Virus record (IMG/VR): IMGVR_UViG_3300044213_000148
Location: 1 to 29,666 of that record
Strand: one strand, 5' to 3'
Length of the DNA: 29,666 nucleotides
Source of the DNA: a virus
The translations under genes were made by a program, and so were the position numbers. Below, piece by piece: positions 28,017 through 29,666 of this stretch (position 1 is its first letter; each line of letters starts with the position of its first letter). Below the pieces are notes generated by a model. The model was given only the letters and a program-made list of their open reading frames with translations. It was not told the origin of the DNA and made no database searches.

Positions 28017-28432
28017 TATTTCTCTCCTTGCATATTCTTAATCATTTTACTTAATTCAGCTGTGCTTCCTACGAATACAGCGTTGTTAATCACTTTATCA
28101 GCAACTTTACCATTGGCAGTATCTATCTTTTGTTTTTGTTGGTGGATATCCATCAACTGTTGGTTAACGTCGGCGAGTTGTTTCATTAAGTTACCAACAA
28201 CCTCAAATGCTCTTGGGTGTTCAGATTGTTTAGCAACTTCCAGCGCATGCATCAAAGCATTTTGGCCAGTTATTAGAAGCTCTCTTAGATTGTCACGAGC
28301 ATGCTCGTAGTCGTTTTCAATCTTACCCTCTGGAGTTGTTACGATCTCTCCAGTAGTGTTGTCAATCACTTCAGTTGGTTTAGTTTGAGGCATTAAATCA
28401 AATACCTCTGATAATGAATCATCAATTTTCAT
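28016..28432 (-). CDS. 16: gp16-like small terminase subunit (138 aa)
   Basis: YEHARDNLRELLITGQNALM, HALEVAKQSEHPRAFEVVGN, LMKQLADVNQQLMDIHQQKQ, then NNAVFVGSTAELSKMIKNM: the coiled helical core and end motif of T4-like small terminases. It recognises DNA and regulates the large terminase (gp17), which is outside the window. T4 gp16 is 164 residues. Overlaps gp26 by a TAATG-type junction. Confidence 0.85.
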   Translation of the reverse strand: MKIDDSLSEVFDLMPQTKPTEVIDNTTGEIVTTPEGKIENDYEHARDNLRELLITGQNALMHALEVAKQSEHPRAFEVVGNLMKQLADVNQQLMDIHQQKQKIDTANGKVADKVINNAVFVGSTAELSKMIKNMQGEK

Positions 28433-28434
28433 AG

Positions 28435-28953
28435 TTATAAATCGCTTCTAGAATTTCTCATTGGTGGGTCGCCAGGATCAGCTGCAGTTGTATTTATTAC
28501 TGGCGCTGGTCTTGGTATTGGGGTTGGCATCGGTCTTGGAATTGGCGACGGTGTAGGTATGCTTCCAACGCTGCTTGGTGCAGGTACTGTTGGGGTTGCG
28601 ACTGGCGTAGGTACGCTAGGTGCTGTTGGCACTGTTGGTACGCTGGATGGAAGTGCGATGCCGCCATTGTTTGCTCCATTTAATTTCTCTTGAGTTCTAC
28701 CGTAAGCTGCGATACCTAGAACAGCACCCATGGCTACGTGGAATAAACCAGCACCCTGTAATGTTAGAGGTTGCCATTGTGTTTGAACTGAACCATGGCT
28801 AATACTTTGTAAAATACTCCATAGGATTGGAGCTACCATAAAGTCGAATCCACAAACAGCCATGTACATCCAACCCATCATTGGACGCCACTTACTATTC
28901 ATCCAATCTTCTTTTTTCTTCTCGCTTGCGCTCATTTCTTGTTGGTCTGCCAT
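28435..28953 (-). CDS. holin-like 3TM protein with proline-rich tail (172 aa)
   Basis: SKWRPMMGWMYMAVCGFDFM starts the WRPxxGW motif of three-segment phage holins. Hydrophobic stretches lie at residues about 24-52 and 65-85, including LQGAGLFHVAMGAVLGIAAY, and a charged RTQEK follows. The last 80 residues are a PTP-rich, repetitive tail (PTVPTAPSVPTPVATPTVPA, then PTPSPIPRPMPTPIPRP). The likely job is timing of lysis by releasing the endolysin. The operon context (tail/terminase genes) is unusual. Confidence 0.8.
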   Translation of the reverse strand: MADQQEMSASEKKKEDWMNSKWRPMMGWMYMAVCGFDFMVAPILWSILQSISHGSVQTQWQPLTLQGAGLFHVAMGAVLGIAAYGRTQEKLNGANNGGIALPSSVPTVPTAPSVPTPVATPTVPAPSSVGSIPTPSPIPRPMPTPIPRPAPVINTTAADPGDPPMRNSRSDL

Positions 28954-28954
28954 T

Positions 28955-29587
28955 TTAGAACTTTATTAGGTTTGGAAGTTTTGATACTAGTGCAGCGCCA
29001 GCAGCACCGATCGCGAAGTTTGATAATCTAGAAGTGAACGAATTTATTGGGTCAACTGGATGATTAACACCCTGAATCGTCGCTGATGTTTCATACCACT
29101 TATATGCAAAATTTACAGATAATTTCATGACGTCTTTGGCAGCATAGTCTAATTGAATAGCGCCGACGCTCTTTGGAAATGCTTCGTGTAGTGTTACAGT
29201 ATATGTTTTGTTATCGTTAATATCTTGAACGTACACTTTTATATCTGACACATATGAATCATAGTAGTTGAATGTTCTTGTGTTTGGATCCATAATACTG
29301 TCCTGCCAAACATCAAACAACTTCTTAACCTGCATGTCTTTATCGACATAGAAAGACATATTGATGTCTTCGAACAGTTTCTCGTAAGGAGCTTTTCTAA
29401 CTTCGCCGAAAGATCTATTTTCGTTTGTGTTGTAGTTTAGTCCTGGGATTTGAACCTGATCGCAGAATAACAATGCTGTTTGCAGTGTGTATGTGTCAAA
29501 ATTGAACGGTATACCAATTTCAACAGCATATCTGTTGGTTCTGGCCATCCCATTACTTTTGACTTGTGCTATGAAATCTTTTATCAT
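28955..29587 (-). CDS. T4-like tail-tube-fold protein, gp54/gp19-type (210 aa)
   Basis: FIAQVKSNGMARTNRYAVEI, a typical N-terminus with 'RxNRY', FCDQVQIPGLNYNT, RKAPYEKLFEDINMSFYVDK and KLFDVWQDSIMDPNTRTFNY, then KYYD..VSDIKVYVQDIND and YKWYE. This is the beta-sandwich pattern shared by tail-tube and baseplate tube-initiator proteins in T4-like phages. It probably contributes to the tube-initiation complex. Start ATG 29587 overlaps the upstream gene's stop. Confidence 0.78.
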   Translation of the reverse strand: MIKDFIAQVKSNGMARTNRYAVEIGIPFNFDTYTLQTALLFCDQVQIPGLNYNTNENRSFGEVRKAPYEKLFEDINMSFYVDKDMQVKKLFDVWQDSIMDPNTRTFNYYDSYVSDIKVYVQDINDNKTYTVTLHEAFPKSVGAIQLDYAAKDVMKLSVNFAYKWYETSATIQGVNHPVDPINSFTSRLSNFAIGAAGAALVSKLPNLIKF

Positions 29588-29666
29588 TACGCTTTTCTTA
29601 TAATTCTTCTGGACTCTGCCCAGACTTGTTGTTTAGACGCTCCGACAAAACGCTCAACTGGTAACA
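29587..29666 (-). CDS. C-terminal end of an upstream structural gene (partial)
   Basis: On the minus strand the window edge opens in a frame ending PVERFVGASKQQVWAESRRI IRKA and stop, overlapping the next ATG as TAATG. Only about 25 residues are seen. Likely a baseplate/tail gene of the same operon; identity not determinable here. Confidence 0.6.
   Translation of the reverse strand, partial: LPVERFVGASKQQVWAESRRIIRKA

Overview
This window is part of the genome of a T4-like myovirus (tailed phage) infecting a Gram-negative bacterium. The evidence is a set of recognisable T4-type genes: gp32 single-strand binding protein, gp59 helicase loader, a gp33-like late co-activator, gp26 and gp51 baseplate-hub proteins, a gp16-like small terminase, a tail-tube-fold protein, PhoH, and a GroES-like co-chaperonin. 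It also shows the AT-rich, head-to-tail, overlapping gene style (ATGA and TAATG junctions) of such phages. A Gram-negative host is suggested by a phage-encoded beta-barrel outer-membrane protein. The tmRNA tag, ANDSVFALAA, has the ANDxxxALAA form common in beta- and gammaproteobacteria; a low-GC betaproteobacterium is my guess, not a demonstration.

Layout: (1) 1-3391 is a dense array of nine paralogous small proteins (MNERIKEL start, KFAELIVREC middle, HFGVEE end) interleaved with unrelated tiny genes. The repeated 3' end of each paralogue also supplies the ribosome-binding site of the next gene. (2) 3388-8673 holds nucleotide and RNA metabolism and other early genes: a P-loop kinase, a 2OG-Fe(II) oxygenase, a metallophosphoesterase, a MazG-like pyrophosphohydrolase and a 5'-deoxynucleotidase. 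Consensus sigma70 promoters at 4636 and 6930 drive parts of this. (3) 8690-11096 carries PhoH, a GH19 endolysin and a PD-(D/E)XK nuclease. (4) 11098-19015 is the main accessory region: two methyltransferases, two 2OG-oxygenase-like proteins, a class IV aminotransferase, an alpha/beta hydrolase, a stand-alone asparagine-synthetase-like ATP pyrophosphatase, small membrane proteins and a sodium/solute symporter, all in one tightly coupled operon. It looks like a small-molecule or amino-acid modification pathway. (5) 18995-19353 is a consensus promoter followed by a circularly permuted (two-piece) tmRNA gene. (6) 19381-22624 has an outer-membrane protein, a GroES-like protein, secreted or membrane proteins, a SleB-type wall hydrolase and a ClpP-like protease. 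(7) 22628-25447 is the replication/late-transcription block (gp33, gp59, gp32), ending in a strong bidirectional terminator. (8) 25486-29666, on the minus strand, carries the tail/baseplate, small terminase and holin genes.

Two systems stand out. One is the compact 'protein quality control' set: permuted tmRNA, GroES-like and ClpP-like genes within about 3.4 kb. The other is the 11-gene biosynthesis-like operon just upstream. The left-hand paralogue array, in which coding repeats double as translation-initiation signals, is a third notable structure. All function calls rest on reading motifs by eye; no database search was run.
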